64,000 nt of DNA from Sphaerosporella brunnea (lineage: Eukaryota > Ascomycota > Pezizomycetes > Pezizales > Pyronemataceae), in assembly GCA_008704415.1 (NCBI GenBank), contig VXIS01000201.1, forward strand, positions 24,643 to 88,642, read 5' to 3'. Within the stretch, counting starts at the first letter, position 1. Each line of letters begins with the position of its first letter. Shown one piece after another: positions 19,801 to 28,845 of the stretch. Below the pieces are notes generated by a model, which made no database searches, was not told the origin of the DNA, and saw nothing but the letters and a program-made list of their open reading frames with translations. Made by a program: the position numbers and the translations under genes.

Positions 19801-21211
19801 ACTCCAGTGCCTTGTGGTCAGTAATTACCGTAAATGGTATTCCTAATAGCTTTGTTTCGAATGCACCTAGTGCATCAACTATAGCTAGAAGCTCCTGGTT
19901 GGTGGTGTTGTAATTTTCCTGGGTGGCGGTAAAGCGTCTGCTGTGTATCGCTGCGATTTTAGACTTTGAATCTTCTAGATTCTTGCCATGACAAATGAAT
20001 GCACCCGTCCCCACCCGAAATGCATCTGTCACCAGATACACCTTATCTTTGCCTGACTTGATTCTGTCATATCGAAGTGGTGTGAGGGGTACATGTTTTC
20101 GGCAAAGATCCTTGATCTGCCGAAATGCATGGTCATGCAGGGTATCCCATCGCCACTCAGCATTTCCGGTTAATTCCGTGAGTGGTGCTAGGATAGTGGA
20201 GCTGTGAAAAAGGTGTGGTGCCACATAATTTATTACACCTAAAAAGCTTTGCAGCTGCTTTTTGTTTGTGGGTGTGCGCCAATCCTGTATTTTCCGAATT
20301 CTCTCTGGGTGTGGGTGGATCTCATGACCAGAGATAATGTGTCCTAGGAGGCGTAGCTGGGATGTCATGAACTGACATTTGTCCATCCTGAGATAGAACT
20401 TCGCTTTTGCAAGCTGCCGAAAAACTTGCTCAAGGTGTCGCATGTGTTCTTCTCGAGTTTCGGAAAAGATAAGGTTGTCATCTAGGTACACCCATACAAA
20501 TTTTCCGATGAATTCACCTAAGATAGTGTTCATGCAGCGCATCATGGTTGCAGGAGCATTGCAGTCTCCCTGCAGCATGACCTTAACTTGAAAAGAGCCG
20601 AGGTCATCTGCATTGATGACATTTAATTCTTCCGATGATGGCTCCACTCGTACCTGGTGATAGGCGTTGGAAAGGTCTAGAACTGACTTGAAGTTTGCTC
20701 TAGCAGCATCCTCTCGGATGTTATCTGCATGAGGTAGTGGCGTGTAGTCCCGTTCTGTGATGCTATTCCTATCTCGAAGGTCATTCACCCATCTCCATCC
20801 TTTGGAGGGTGGTATCTTTGGTGTTCCGAAAATTGAACATGGGAATCTGCCGGGTCCAGGCACTGCAATTCCCTGTCGTTTCCAATTGTCCAGGTGAGCA
20901 ATGAGGTCCTTCCGGTAGGCGTCAGGAATACGTCTTGCATGGAACTTGAATTGCTCGAGTTTGTCTGGATCAAGTCTGACCACATGGTTGCATCTATCAC
21001 GTAGTGGAGGTAATCCTTCTGGTTCCTTCTCTGGGAATACTGTTGGAAACATCTTATCGAAAGGTGGGATGTCTTCGGTAGTTGCTGATGATGTGAGAGA
21101 GAATGTTCTAAGCTGTCTTGTTGCACACTGGATGGTGGTGTCATGTTTCGGGAAGTGTGCTGTAGAATCTGCCGTATTCAGGTTCACATGGTTATCCTGA
21201 AGGAAAGGCAT
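16826..21211 (-). CDS. pol: Pol of chromovirus 2: RT, RNase H, integrase, chromodomain
   Basis: An uninterrupted 1461-residue frame. It opens with the end of the protease (the frame reads SSYDIILEMPFLQD across the listed start). RT about 95-300, with SKGWRWVNDLRDRNSITERD, LDLSNAYHQVRV and the YLDD catalytic box (242-245). RNase H about 385-512 (VTDAFRVGTGAFI, TNQELLAIVDAL, VITDHKALEYL, QLADTLSRL). Residues about 515-985 are an unusually long low-complexity spacer with acidic, Q/P-rich and charged blocks and a small WTACRSRDGCPYH motif. Integrase HHCC about 1009-1049, D-D-E at ID (1078), SDRD (1138) and GQVER (1173), GPY/F module about 1280-1340, chromodomain about 1369-1425 (YNIKEILDHKK...YWYISWENY...SWEPDENV). 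Key residues are present. Confidence 0.95.
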   Translation of the reverse strand: MPFLQDNHVNLNTADSTAHFPKHDTTIQCATRQLRTFSLTSSATTEDIPPFDKMFPTVFPEKEPEGLPPLRDRCNHVVRLDPDKLEQFKFHARRIPDAYRKDLIAHLDNWKRQGIAVPGPGRFPCSIFGTPKIPPSKGWRWVNDLRDRNSITERDYTPLPHADNIREDAARANFKSVLDLSNAYHQVRVEPSSEELNVINADDLGSFQVKVMLQGDCNAPATMMRCMNTILGEFIGKFVWVYLDDNLIFSETREEHMRHLEQVFRQLAKAKFYLRMDKCQFMTSQLRLLGHIISGHEIHPHPERIRKIQDWRTPTNKKQLQSFLGVINYVAPHLFHSSTILAPLTELTGNAEWRWDTLHDHAFRQIKDLCRKHVPLTPLRYDRIKSGKDKVYLVTDAFRVGTGAFICHGKNLEDSKSKIAAIHSRRFTATQENYNTTNQELLAIVDALGAFETKLLGIPFTVITDHKALEYLVTKPMTTGRLARWLEYIQMFNFQIQHTPGESNQLADTLSRLYEDEDKQITPPDEFLHENLKPEDFGSIDSLLNPTTSIPQQTTSTETDKLSSHFSHALQVSNEMSTSNNKPSASLRPKGASRYKRCDPNLHWTACRSRDGCPYHYSSGFMETFSTWKSNSQYHAQFESDSDDEFYDSPDEDTDMDDSFGPNSECPDPDEDLIGNYEWLVHHGYITYANSSRAPALQWTPESGAPRPKFPQERQHPDGPWWKQDIPRQVQTFTTTPTPRTLPDQQQNNQENPQRIQDEVMPFQTYAIAPRRNPLLVDKDPIEGGNRQVYGQAEANPGGVCALLQAATHQDSQISNPSSHRHLVPRLQRERPIEPISPPMEPIPSDPQAFLTRAQARKEQEKKDKESAEHDQDSNKDFEGEGTQQKIQPSISDETPLLDKEDAEMFEPPQHPPGNRSQKVIHYDTRNRVPAFFLDNHIGKAMLPTFKQAYEDDPMVKNGIRKPFHWHDTGYVVLDDPSITSNLGVYVPNAVLSRDNPSSSVRHVIMQSCHKSVGHQGTEKTYILCRQSFYWPRMKQDIDEFCRECLECQRNKDATTKPIGKARLLEIPLRPWESIAIDFLGPFNFSDGFKHIMVIIDRFSSGLVLVPLKDGFSAKDVTDVFIKHYYARYGLPESIVSDRDPRFTSQFWQGLHKQIGTDLLMATAFHQNTNGQVERANRTIAQMLRIFTNNKQADWSRHLWRVEHAFNHSPSTTIKRTPHEVQFGHIPRILPVEFDSNVPAVNEYLEQQKINNAVARDALLAARHRQASIAAKRRNPKVQLQVGQWVFYKRRSRGKGKVRKLMEVWEGPYRITKVDEDTGNCTLELPKNKRVYPIFAQDKLKLFQRISDKTIPPPPSSYDDEEEDDHTLYNIKEILDHKKINGIDYWYISWENYGPENNSWEPDENVRNTGADSIQEFLSKRTQDYTSTAVTLPPDFFFPSDDSFCSSPMSSIASSAFEVRE

Positions 21212-21243
21212 TTCTAGGATGATGTCGTATGAGCTGACTGCGA

Positions 21244-21597
21244 CTATGAAAACTTCGTTTTCTCAGTGAATCCTGGTTTAATTTCGACGTTGGCGTAAGC
21301 AAATCGATTGGCGTTTGTCTTGGATCCTTTCGCGGCCATGTGAATGGTGATAGGTTGCGGCAGTTCTCTGGTAAAGATGTTGTGTGTCTGGGCCCAACTG
21401 CTGGACATAAGATTCGTCCCTGTTGTCCCTGTGTCTAGAAGAACTCTCGCCTGCCTTTCGTTGACATTCATGTTGGTGACCATGTTGTTGATGTTGTCCT
21501 TCTTGCTATGTTCTGCTCGTGCAGTTTCGATGAATTCTTCCACAGTTGGCGGTAAGTTGTCTTCCATTATGTTGACAGTGGTTCTTGCTGATTGAAC
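21244..21597 (-). pseudogene. pro: Protease region of chromovirus 2, shifted by one base
   Basis: In the same frame as gag, directly after its TAG stop. A short acidic lead (EDNLPPTVEEFIETARAEHS) precedes RVLLDTGTTGTNLMSSSWA with the retropepsin D-T-G triad. Reading ends at TAG 21244-21246. The remaining protease strand (..IVAVSSYDIILEMPFL) is in the pol frame. Loss of one G in the AAG-TTTTC stretch near 21252 explains the break; no slippery heptamer is present there. So the protease of this copy is split by a likely single-base deletion. Confidence 0.85.
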
Positions 21598-23205
21598 CTA
21601 TTTGCCTTGTTGCTGATTTCGTTGCTTGGCTCTGCATTCGTTGATGAAGTGTCCTGCCTTCTTGCAGTAGAAGCACTTCTTCTCCTGTCTGAGTTGCGCT
21701 TTCTCATGGTCTGAAAGCTTCTTGAATTGCTTGTTGTTCCTTCCTTGGTTTCCTCGTCCTGAGTTGTTGTTGTTCTTGCTGAACTGAGGATTCATAGCAT
21801 TGCTAGAATGGTGTTGTCCATTTCGATTCAATTGTTGCGGTCGTCCATACTTTCCAGCTTGGAAAAGAGCGGCATCCTTTCGTTCCGCTAGTTTCTTGAC
21901 GTCTTCCCATTTCGCTGTCGATCGATCCACACCCTCAGGCTCAACTGCATAGCGAAGATCTGGGTGCATAGCATCCAAGAATCGCTGGATTTTGACCTGG
22001 GTGTTGATGGCTTTTCCGATTGGAGCTGCTACTTTCTCAAGTCGAATGGCAGTGGCGTTGATGCGGTCAACTCTGCCATTTCGAGTTTGAGAGATCTTAT
22101 ACCAATCATCCCAATATCGATTGACTTCTGTGGATGGAATGATGTGGTTCTTGAGCTGAGTGAGGAACTCATCGAAATTCATGGTTCCTTCCATTCGTTT
22201 GGTATGGTAGAACTCCTTTGCTGTTCCGCTGACAAAGTACTGAAGCACTAGGAGTTTTTTGTCGTTGTCTTGAAGTCCTGAAAGCGTTAGGTAGTCCTTG
22301 ACTTCCTGTAACCACGCATCAATGGTGGCTGCATCTCGATCCTGATTCTCTCCTGAATATGTTCGTGGCTTTGGGACTTTAAACTTGTCTGCCATGATAG
22401 TGGTTGCTTTGGCTTCGATTTTTGCCTTGAAAAGCTGTTTCCTTGGGGACCGTGGGTTTGGATTTTCTTCTTCTGAGCTGGATTCGTCCTCTTCAAATCC
22501 TCCTGGTGGTCTTGGAGTTTCTTCGTGGCTAGTGTCTCTGACCTCGTGTGGTGGAGGAGTTGTTTGCCTTGTTAAGTCCAGGTAGTCTTGGATGGCTTTG
22601 TTTGTTGATGCTGTTAGAGCCGAGTCTGATTTGAATCTTCCTTCTTCGTATAGGCGTTGCCAGGCCTCACGTAGTCCTTTAGCTCGCTCTTTGGCTTCTT
22701 CGGTTGTTGCTTGTTGTATTTCTTGCTCAAGCTTTTCAAATCGTGGGGTAAATTGTTCCAACCGGAAGTTGTAAAGTTCCTTCTCAAGCTTGTTGAATTC
22801 GGAGCTGGTCTCAATGAGAAGTTCGTAGTTGTAGAGTAGGTCTGATCCAGAGCTTCTTGCAATCCAGTCAAGGATAAGCTCTATGTGGCTTTGAAGGTCC
22901 TGTAGACGCTTGCGTGCTTCGTGTTCTGATTTGAAAACTTGTGCAATAGGGGGCCGATTTGTACTGGTCTCAGAGATGTCTGATTCGGTCTCTGATTTTG
23001 AATAGATTGATTGAAAGGCTTCGGTTTCCTCTGGTTGCTTCTTTCGTGGTCTGCCTCTCTTCTTTGGTTGTTGTCTCTGTTCCTCTGCTTCGTCGTGGAG
23101 CGCTTGAATGACCTCTTCTGTGGGTATTTCTGGATTGAGGCGTTGGGTCCTTCTTGTTGCTGTTGGTTGCTCCGTGGTGATGGTTGTTGTGCACTTCCCT
23201 GAGGC
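21598..23205 (-). CDS. gag: Gag of chromovirus 2, start unresolved
   Basis: The frame is open from 23205 to the TAG at 21598-21600. The first in-frame ATG is at 22395 (MADKFKVPKPRTYSGEN), giving 265 residues. The 270 codons before it look protein-coding: a basic GRPRK block, a heptad-like coiled coil (EFNKLEKELYNF... FEKLEQEIQQATTEEAKERA), a P/E/S-rich linker. The gag core (about residues 10-150 from that ATG) contains WLQEVKDYLTLSG and a conserved W/Y-rich segment. One CCHC knuckle, CFYCKKAGHFINEC, lies near the end. A 55-nt intron candidate (23199-23253, GTGAGC...CTAAG..CTCAG) extends the frame but reveals no ATG, so a further exon or a lost start is likely. Confidence 0.85.
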   Translation of the reverse strand, partial: ASGKCTTTITTEQPTATRRTQRLNPEIPTEEVIQALHDEAEEQRQQPKKRGRPRKKQPEETEAFQSIYSKSETESDISETSTNRPPIAQVFKSEHEARKRLQDLQSHIELILDWIARSSGSDLLYNYELLIETSSEFNKLEKELYNFRLEQFTPRFEKLEQEIQQATTEEAKERAKGLREAWQRLYEEGRFKSDSALTASTNKAIQDYLDLTRQTTPPPHEVRDTSHEETPRPPGGFEEDESSSEEENPNPRSPRKQLFKAKIEAKATTIMADKFKVPKPRTYSGENQDRDAATIDAWLQEVKDYLTLSGLQDNDKKLLVLQYFVSGTAKEFYHTKRMEGTMNFDEFLTQLKNHIIPSTEVNRYWDDWYKISQTRNGRVDRINATAIRLEKVAAPIGKAINTQVKIQRFLDAMHPDLRYAVEPEGVDRSTAKWEDVKKLAERKDAALFQAGKYGRPQQLNRNGQHHSSNAMNPQFSKNNNNSGRGNQGRNNKQFKKLSDHEKAQLRQEKKCFYCKKAGHFINECRAKQRNQQQGK

Positions 23206-23609
23206 TTAGGCACTCGGGAATGCTATCGAGGAATTGTTGTCTGTATAGCTCACGTCGAGAGCTCTTGAATAGAATTGTGCAGGGCTGTCTCCTGATCGAT
23301 CTAATTATTCGTCTTAAAGCTTAACCCGGGACTGCTGATACCTCTGCCGGTTAACTAAGGCCTTGTTGACGCTTGTCGTTCCTAGGATTGTCCTAAAGAC
23401 TCGAAAATGTATTGTTGTGCTTGTCGTGCTTAAAGTGAGTTGTACTTGTGGTTGTGTCTTGGTTCGTGATATCGATATGTTGTACATTCGGAAATTTCCT
23501 GGCCAGCAGGGCGGCTTCGAGTAGGGGAGAACCAGGTGATCAGTCTGGTCTGAGGATCAAAGATTGTAGGCTGGGGAGAGAGAAAAGATACTGGCTGGAG
23601 TGAAAAAAA
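23206..23609 (-). other. 5' leader of chromovirus 2
   Basis: Untranslated leader between the 5' LTR and gag, C/A-rich on the minus strand. It contains a 57-codon ORF beginning with ATG near 23495 and stopping before gag, a candidate first exon. After the LTR the minus strand reads TTTTTTTCACTCCAGCC, with no TGG-type primer-binding site. Confidence 0.6.
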
Positions 23610-24121
23610 TGTAACCTTTTCGTGAGCTTATAAGATCCGCTATTTCACAGATGCAAATAAACTCAGAACCGTTTGTGTATCTGACTTGATAAATTTCAAG
23701 AGAATACTCGCACTCAGGTCACTGATCAACTCAGTATTTATTGATGATAGTCGATACAATCTGGGCTGCTCGAAAGGCCGTATCGAAAGAAGAGAAAAGA
23801 ATGAGTGTAGGAAAAAGCTCGCAGCTTTTATAGCAAACGATGCTGAGTACATCATGTGATAACAATCTGGTGCCAAATTCGAAACTAAGGAAAGAATGGT
23901 CTAGAAGACCTATAAGTCTGCCTTGTGGAAACTAGAAGATTTCAAAGTGACGTAGCATCGAAGGGGCTAGAAAGTGCTAGAAACATGGTGACAAAACATA
24001 GTAAAGAAAGTAATGGAAACTCGTAGAATGCTGTCATCATACCATCGTTACTGCCATATAGTTTTATATCTTAGTAAGGAAATACGTAAGAAAGAATCAT
24101 ACTAAGTGTAATAATCTTACA
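23610..24121 (-). repeat. 5' LTR of chromovirus 2
   Basis: 512 bp, same limits as the 3' copy. The promoter copy: GCTATAAAAGCTGCGAGC on the minus strand includes a canonical TATAAAA. Differences from the 3' LTR: two at an ATACC/ATTTC site and single ones in GATTAAC, TAGCCAA, GGTGGCA and GATTCCA. Confidence 0.95.
23826..23832 (-). promoter_or_regulatory. TATA box in the 5' LTR of chromovirus 2
   Basis: TATAAAA on the minus strand, about 215 bp before the LTR's inner end, suitable for genomic RNA transcription. The Q-less AATAAA signals lie about 90 bp downstream in both LTRs. Confidence 0.6.
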
Positions 24122-24126
24122 GTAAG

Positions 24127-25640
24127 GTCCACCAGCCAAACATCAGCGGGTGCTGAAAGCTGCCTGGAAAATCACTTACCAGTCGAGAACCTGTAAGGTC
24201 AACCGGCTGTGTATGTGAACAGTGCGGCCGGCGATACACAGCTATTCACACCCTCTCTAGTGCCGTCCTAACGCCCTCCCAACGCCAATGCCCCTGCCAA
24301 AGGAAATTCGTGTTTCGGTTGTCCCACCCTGCAAGGTAGCTATGAGCATGGGATAATGTCCGCCAGTCAGTCATAAACATTGACGGGGGCTATACGCTGC
24401 CTGGAACAGTCACTTACCAGACCGGCGAGGTGATTACGGATCCAATTCACCCGCTGAGCTGCAGTGGGTAGTAGAGAGTGTACGGCGTGACGACTCCTCG
24501 CCCACCCATCACCCCCTCATCACCCCCAGCTTGACTCCGGGCGAGACACAGCTGTTACCGCTTCCGCAGTACCCTCCCACGCCACTAGCCAACAAAACCA
24601 CCGGTGCGGTTGTAATAGCCTGTAACGTAGCTGTAAGCATGGGATAATATCCACCAGTCAGTCAAACGTCAACGGCTCGAAAAATCACTAACCAGTCCAG
24701 AATCTACCGGCGAGAACGTCAAGGATGGAATTGAACCGGGTGTATGTGAACTGGCCAGCGCTGCGCTGCGGTGGGTAGTATGCAGGGTACGGACTTGCAG
24801 AAAGGCAGTTTGGGCGACAACAACACATGCCGAACTCTGTTCCGCAATCTATGGTGGCGAAGTGCATAAGGCGGCGGGTAGGCAACTTTACCAGTGGCGA
24901 GCACCGGTTTTCTTTCCAGCTTTGACAAGCTTCACCTGCCGAGGTTCACCGTCACCTGAACCTATAGTTTGGATACCCGATGACATTGCACCGTCGACCC
25001 GCGACCTGCTCACACATTGCACAGGCATGGCTACATAGCTGTAACTGACTTCCGAACTCAAGTTGCCTCAATATTCCACCTGTTTTTTCTCTTTGTGTTT
25101 TCAAGTCCATAATCCCCCGCCTCGACGCGGCTTTCCATCCATCGTCTACCCCAGTCAATGTTTCTTCTTCTTTTTTTTAAACAAATGCGTGAAGCGCACA
25201 ATCCTCCATCTACGATCCGGCCTCCACCTGCCCTGACTGACCCATGCCGCTTCGCACAAAGCCATGTCAATAGGACAACCGTCTTAGATGGACCGTGAGG
25301 ATCACTCGCTGCATGAGCGACGCGTAGCACGTTTCTGCATTGAACCGAGATTTACGGTGCAGACACGTGGATATTTGGTGTGCGTTGATACGCTGCTGGG
25401 AGGGGTGGCAGTGGCGGGGTACGCAGCCTCCTGCGCCGCGATGATGAGTGGACCGAATATCTCACTTTCACTGCGCTCCATGTGGTGTCGAGTCCGCAAT
25501 ACATCTCACAACCCCCCCCCCCAACTACAGCAAAGCGTTCCTCACACCCCAAGCCCTCTCTGGCTTGGCTCCTCGGTGAGATATCATCTGGTAACCGTCG
25601 AATAAGGATAAGTGTAAACGTTACCACGTCCGACGCCTGA
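24127..25640. repeat. Dispersed repeat R, right half and further units
   Basis: Module c (GTCCGCCAGTCAGTCATAAAC...CTGCCTGGAA..TCAC..ACCAG) occurs at about 24122, 24360 and 24650. Module b (ATAGCTATGAGCATGGGATAAT variants) lies between them, so this is a diverged tandem of about 240-290 bp units. 24720-25290 has no recognisable unit. 25290-25640 carries module a again up to the hAT insertion. A run of 11 C lies at 25512-25522. Confidence 0.65.
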
Positions 25641-25646
25641 ATGGTC

Positions 25647-26608
25647 TAGTGATGGACACGAGCCGAGCCAGCTCGAGCTAGAAACCCGAGCTGACGAGCC
25701 GAGCCGAGCCGATCCTCCGACCTCTACGAGTCGAGCTGGCTCGAGCTGATGGTGGAGAATCGGCTCGAGCCAGCTTGAGTTTTCACCATCAGCTGGGGTT
25801 CTGATGGAGCGGGTTGATGGGAATGGAAATTATAGCGAGTGTTGTACAATGAAACAGATAAGCAAATGTGTCATATAGATACTTTGAGTCGCTTGTTCCT
25901 GTCACGCAACCCAATACTACCTACCACCCCTCACTGGACCACAACTACCAACTTCGAGCGGGTGCACCATCACCAGCAGAGCTATGCTAGACAAATCGAC
26001 GGATGCACGGCCCCCGGATGAGCGTCCTGCTGGAAATGGAGGAAACTCTGGCAGAGTACACCTGTTTGGATGGACTCGACATCGACACGACAGACACCAA
26101 GGGCCCTGCAGCCGTCCTGAAATCCGGCCGTCGGATATTTTCCAAAACTCGAGCCTCAAATCTTTTGTGCGAGGCCTTGGAGCTACAATGTGAGGCTACA
26201 AAAATACAGTTTCAAAGCCCAATATTGGATATGAAAGTCTGTTGCGACTTGCTTGTTGCTTAAAAGCTGGTTGGGGCAGGATGATGTGGAGCAGTGGGAA
26301 CGTGAAAGGTTAAGCAAGGAGGTTGCAGGCGAGATTGACAGTGGCGATCAAATTACGGTCCCTGATACCCATCAGGAATCACTACTAGATAGTGAGAATG
26401 ATGCGGATGTTAAGGAATTGTAGCCAGTTTATATTTCTAGCTACGTTGAATACTATTGCCTTGAATTATGTGGTAAAGCGGAACAGCTCGAGCCGCAGCT
26501 CGAGCTCACCCACAGCTCGGACGCGAGCCCGAGCCTCCACTTCGACGAGCCGAGCCAGTTCGAGCTGACCTTGGAGGATTGATTCGAGCTGCCTCGTGTC
26601 CATCACTA
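25647..26608 (+). mobile_element. hAT element with GAGCCG-rich ends, 962 bp
   Basis: Begins TAGTGATGGACACGAGCC and ends with the inverted CGTGTCCATCACTA. Flanking octamers GAATGGTC and CAATGGTC differ at one base, consistent with a slightly aged 8-bp duplication. Ends are dense in GAGCCGAGCC/AGCTCGAG motifs like those at 2801-3915. The interior retains a hAT transposase end with frameshifts. The target is repeat R: at 15785 the uninterrupted site reads GCGAATGGCCTGTCTGC. Confidence 0.82.
25984..26423 (+). pseudogene. hAT transposase C-terminal relic
   Basis: Two overlapping frames. The last one (about 26230-26423) reads KSVATCLLLKSWLGQDDV, then an acidic end to TAG at 26421. The LLLKSWL followed by a charged tail is the standard close of a hAT dimerisation domain. 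The preceding 86-codon frame joins it through a frameshift near 26255. The related copy at 41421-41776 keeps the same tail (CPAQWGCERLNNDDSGDRDS). Confidence 0.65.
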
Positions 26609-26609
26609 C

Positions 26610-27320
26610 AATGGTCTCTGTGCAGGAGCTACTTCGCCACACTGTCAGTACGCACCGTGTCTTTCAAGAGTGCGGTTATTGTATACTCCTCCTCAGGCGC
26701 TGCGGTGATTAGTGGACCGGATATCTCACTCCCAATGCCAACACCCCTTTCACTCCGCTCCATTGTGTGTCGACTCCGCAATACAACTCCCACAAACCCC
26801 CCCCCCCCTCCGAACTATAGCAAACCTCTCCTCACACCCCGAAACCTCTGTGGCTTGGCTGCTCCGTCAATTTTCATCAAGCAACCGTCAAATAGGAGCC
26901 TGTTCCCACTTAATGGGCGAATGGCCTAGTCCCTACGCGCCGCGTCTTTCATCCACCGATCACCCCCAATCGACCGTTCACTTGACTGCCGGCGAAATAC
27001 ACCCGTTACAGCTTCAGCAGCCTCAACAGCACCCTTCCCCCTTCTACGCCACTGGCCAAAAGAAATGCCCGTTACGGGTGTGCTACACCGCAACTTAGCT
27101 ATGACCATGGCGCAATGTCCGCCAGTCAGTCATAAACGTCTACGGGACTGTACGCTGCGTGGAAAAATTACTAACCAGCCCTGTGGGGTGATTGCGGATG
27201 GAATTCACCCGCTGAGCTGCAGTGGGTAATAGACGGTACCGCGTAACCACCCATCACCCCCTATCACCTCCAATCGACCGTTCAGTCGAGTCCCGGCGAC
27301 AGACCAACCCTAACCATAAT
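26610..27320. repeat. Dispersed repeat R, uninterrupted unit
   Basis: Modules a, b and c follow in order without an insertion, so this copy is the natural empty site for chromovirus 2. At 27090-27120 the b/c junction reads ATGGCGCAATGTCCGCCAG where the occupied copy has the element. A run of 12 C is near 26797. Confidence 0.7.
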
Positions 27321-28203
27321 TTGTCGTGATACTCAACAGGTCTCTGGCGATGAGACAGGAAAGTCAGCCGGGAGTGAGTCAATTCTTTTATAGTGCAGCG
27401 GCGGGTACAAACACTAAGGAGCTCCGGCGGGTGCACCTCTGGACGGCTAATTGCCAGTTGGACCCGGGTGCGGATATATACCTGTGCTTTCATCTGGAGG
27501 TGTTGCCAGCTGAGTGCCGATTGGGAGCTCGACCCGGGTCGACCTATCTGGCGGAGATTTCGGTCATATCTTCACCAGTTCAATACCGCCACGCGGATGG
27601 CGTTCAGTGAGTTAAGCTACCAGGGGAAAGGCGCCTGGTGTTAAGTGACAAACACCTAGAAGTCCGATATATTGTCGCCCGCGGCGACGGTTGTAGGTGC
27701 AGGAGATGGCCGATGTGGACATGGCGACGGGACGCCGGCCGGTCGTGTGTCTAGAGAGCCGTAAGGTCCCACAGGAGGTTCGATGTTTCCTGCAGGCCTA
27801 CGGTGGCTAGGAGAACCCCCGGAGACAGTACGCCTACATACCGTGCACCACCGCGCGGTATGACTGCCCAACAAGGCAGCAGATTGAGTTCTACCGTATT
27901 CAATACGCGGGAGGCGGTGTCTATGCCGTAGGGGCCCCAGAGTGCCTTCTTCTAAACTCGGTGAGGGATTCGGTGGGTGAGACCGGCGACAGGAGATTGA
28001 GCGCCGCCGCGGCACTGAGCGGAGTATGCACGGCGATATCTCCCTCGTGTCGTATTTGATGGGACTGACGCCGTGCCAGCTGTGGTGCACTCTGACGCCG
28101 ACGGGGCCAGAACCAGAAGGGGGACGCAGCCACCGCGTGGTGGCGAGACTGGTATCTTGCTGGTGATTCTCGGCACCATGACCGCGACGTCGTGATACCG
28201 AGG
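27321..28203. other. Unassigned stretch
   Basis: GC-rich, with ORFs up to 144 codons on the minus strand but no recognisable domain. It directly follows the broken end of the hAT N-terminal ORF and may hold its scrambled remainder. Confidence 0.4.
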
Positions 28204-28845
28204 TTAATAACAGTGCGGATACTGAAATTTGGGGTGCTCAACATGTGAGAAACTGACATGCGCGCAAGCGATCCACTCGCATAGGGCGCTCTTAAATTGA
28301 CGAAGATTTAGTCCCTGTTCCTCTATCTTTGCAACGACGGCCTCCTCCTGAATAGTAATATTGCCATCCTTTCCTTTAAGAGCATCCTTGAAAAAATGCT
28401 GACTTGCCTTGTCAGTTGAGCATCCAGTGATCCTGTACTCCCGCGAGTCGTCGCTCTTGGTCTTGCTGCAGCGCCACCACTCGTGACCCCCATGCTGGGA
28501 TTTCACTCCATGCAGGTAGATGTGGGACGTCAGAGGCCGCTTTTTTGATCCCCTCCCCTCAGCAGGCGTTCCGGTCACCTTGACCTCTTTTGCATTGCGC
28601 TTCCGGCTGCGTTTGGGGCCATTTATCATGGCTGTATCAGTCGCTTTCGGAACGAATGGGCTTTGCACCGACCCGGGTTCAAGGAGAGAGGGGCAGATGG
28701 CGAGTTCAAATGGGCTCGGGGCTCTAGCCACTGTCACCTCCGAAGCTTGAGAGTCTTGAGAGCTTGCGCTTCCATCGGACTCCCATCGAATGGTCATATG
28801 CGGACAGGAAGACATGAAGAGGTAGGATTTGCAGCCCAAAAACAA
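28204..28845 (-). pseudogene. hAT transposase N-terminal fragment with zinc-finger-like region
   Basis: 213 codons; the probable start is the internal ATG at MSSCPHMTIRWES. It has a serine-rich acidic lead, two basic blocks (KRSRKRNAKEVK; GRGSKKRP), then a BED-like region: HIYLHGVKSQHGGHEWWRC, about 12 residues, YRITGCSTDKASQHFF. It closes with a FKSALCEWIACAHVSFSHVE segment, typical of the hAT region just after the zinc finger, and stops. The catalytic core is missing, so this is a 5' fragment. It is not obviously the same family as the C-terminus at 31.1 kb. Confidence 0.6.

Larger units (their letters stand above)
16287..24121 (-). mobile_element. Complete Ty3/gypsy chromovirus 2, 7.8 kb, minus strand
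   Basis: Two 512-bp LTRs (16287-16798, 23610-24121) differ at about six positions. A perfect 5-bp duplication GTAAG flanks the element (16282-16286 and 24122-24126). Order on the minus strand: 5' LTR, leader, gag, protease, then one 1461-residue pol frame, polypurine tract and 3' LTR. Pol is uninterrupted from the protease tail to the chromodomain, but gag ends in TAG before an in-frame protease, and the protease has lost one base near 21250. The interrupted target is repeat R. It has a different LTR and a different gag-pol layout from chromovirus 1. Confidence 0.97.

Noticed and set aside
21240..21260. Programmed frameshift between protease and RT in chromovirus 2
   Set aside because: No slippery run gives the needed -1 shift, and inserting one G restores a normal protease strand; a deletion is simpler.
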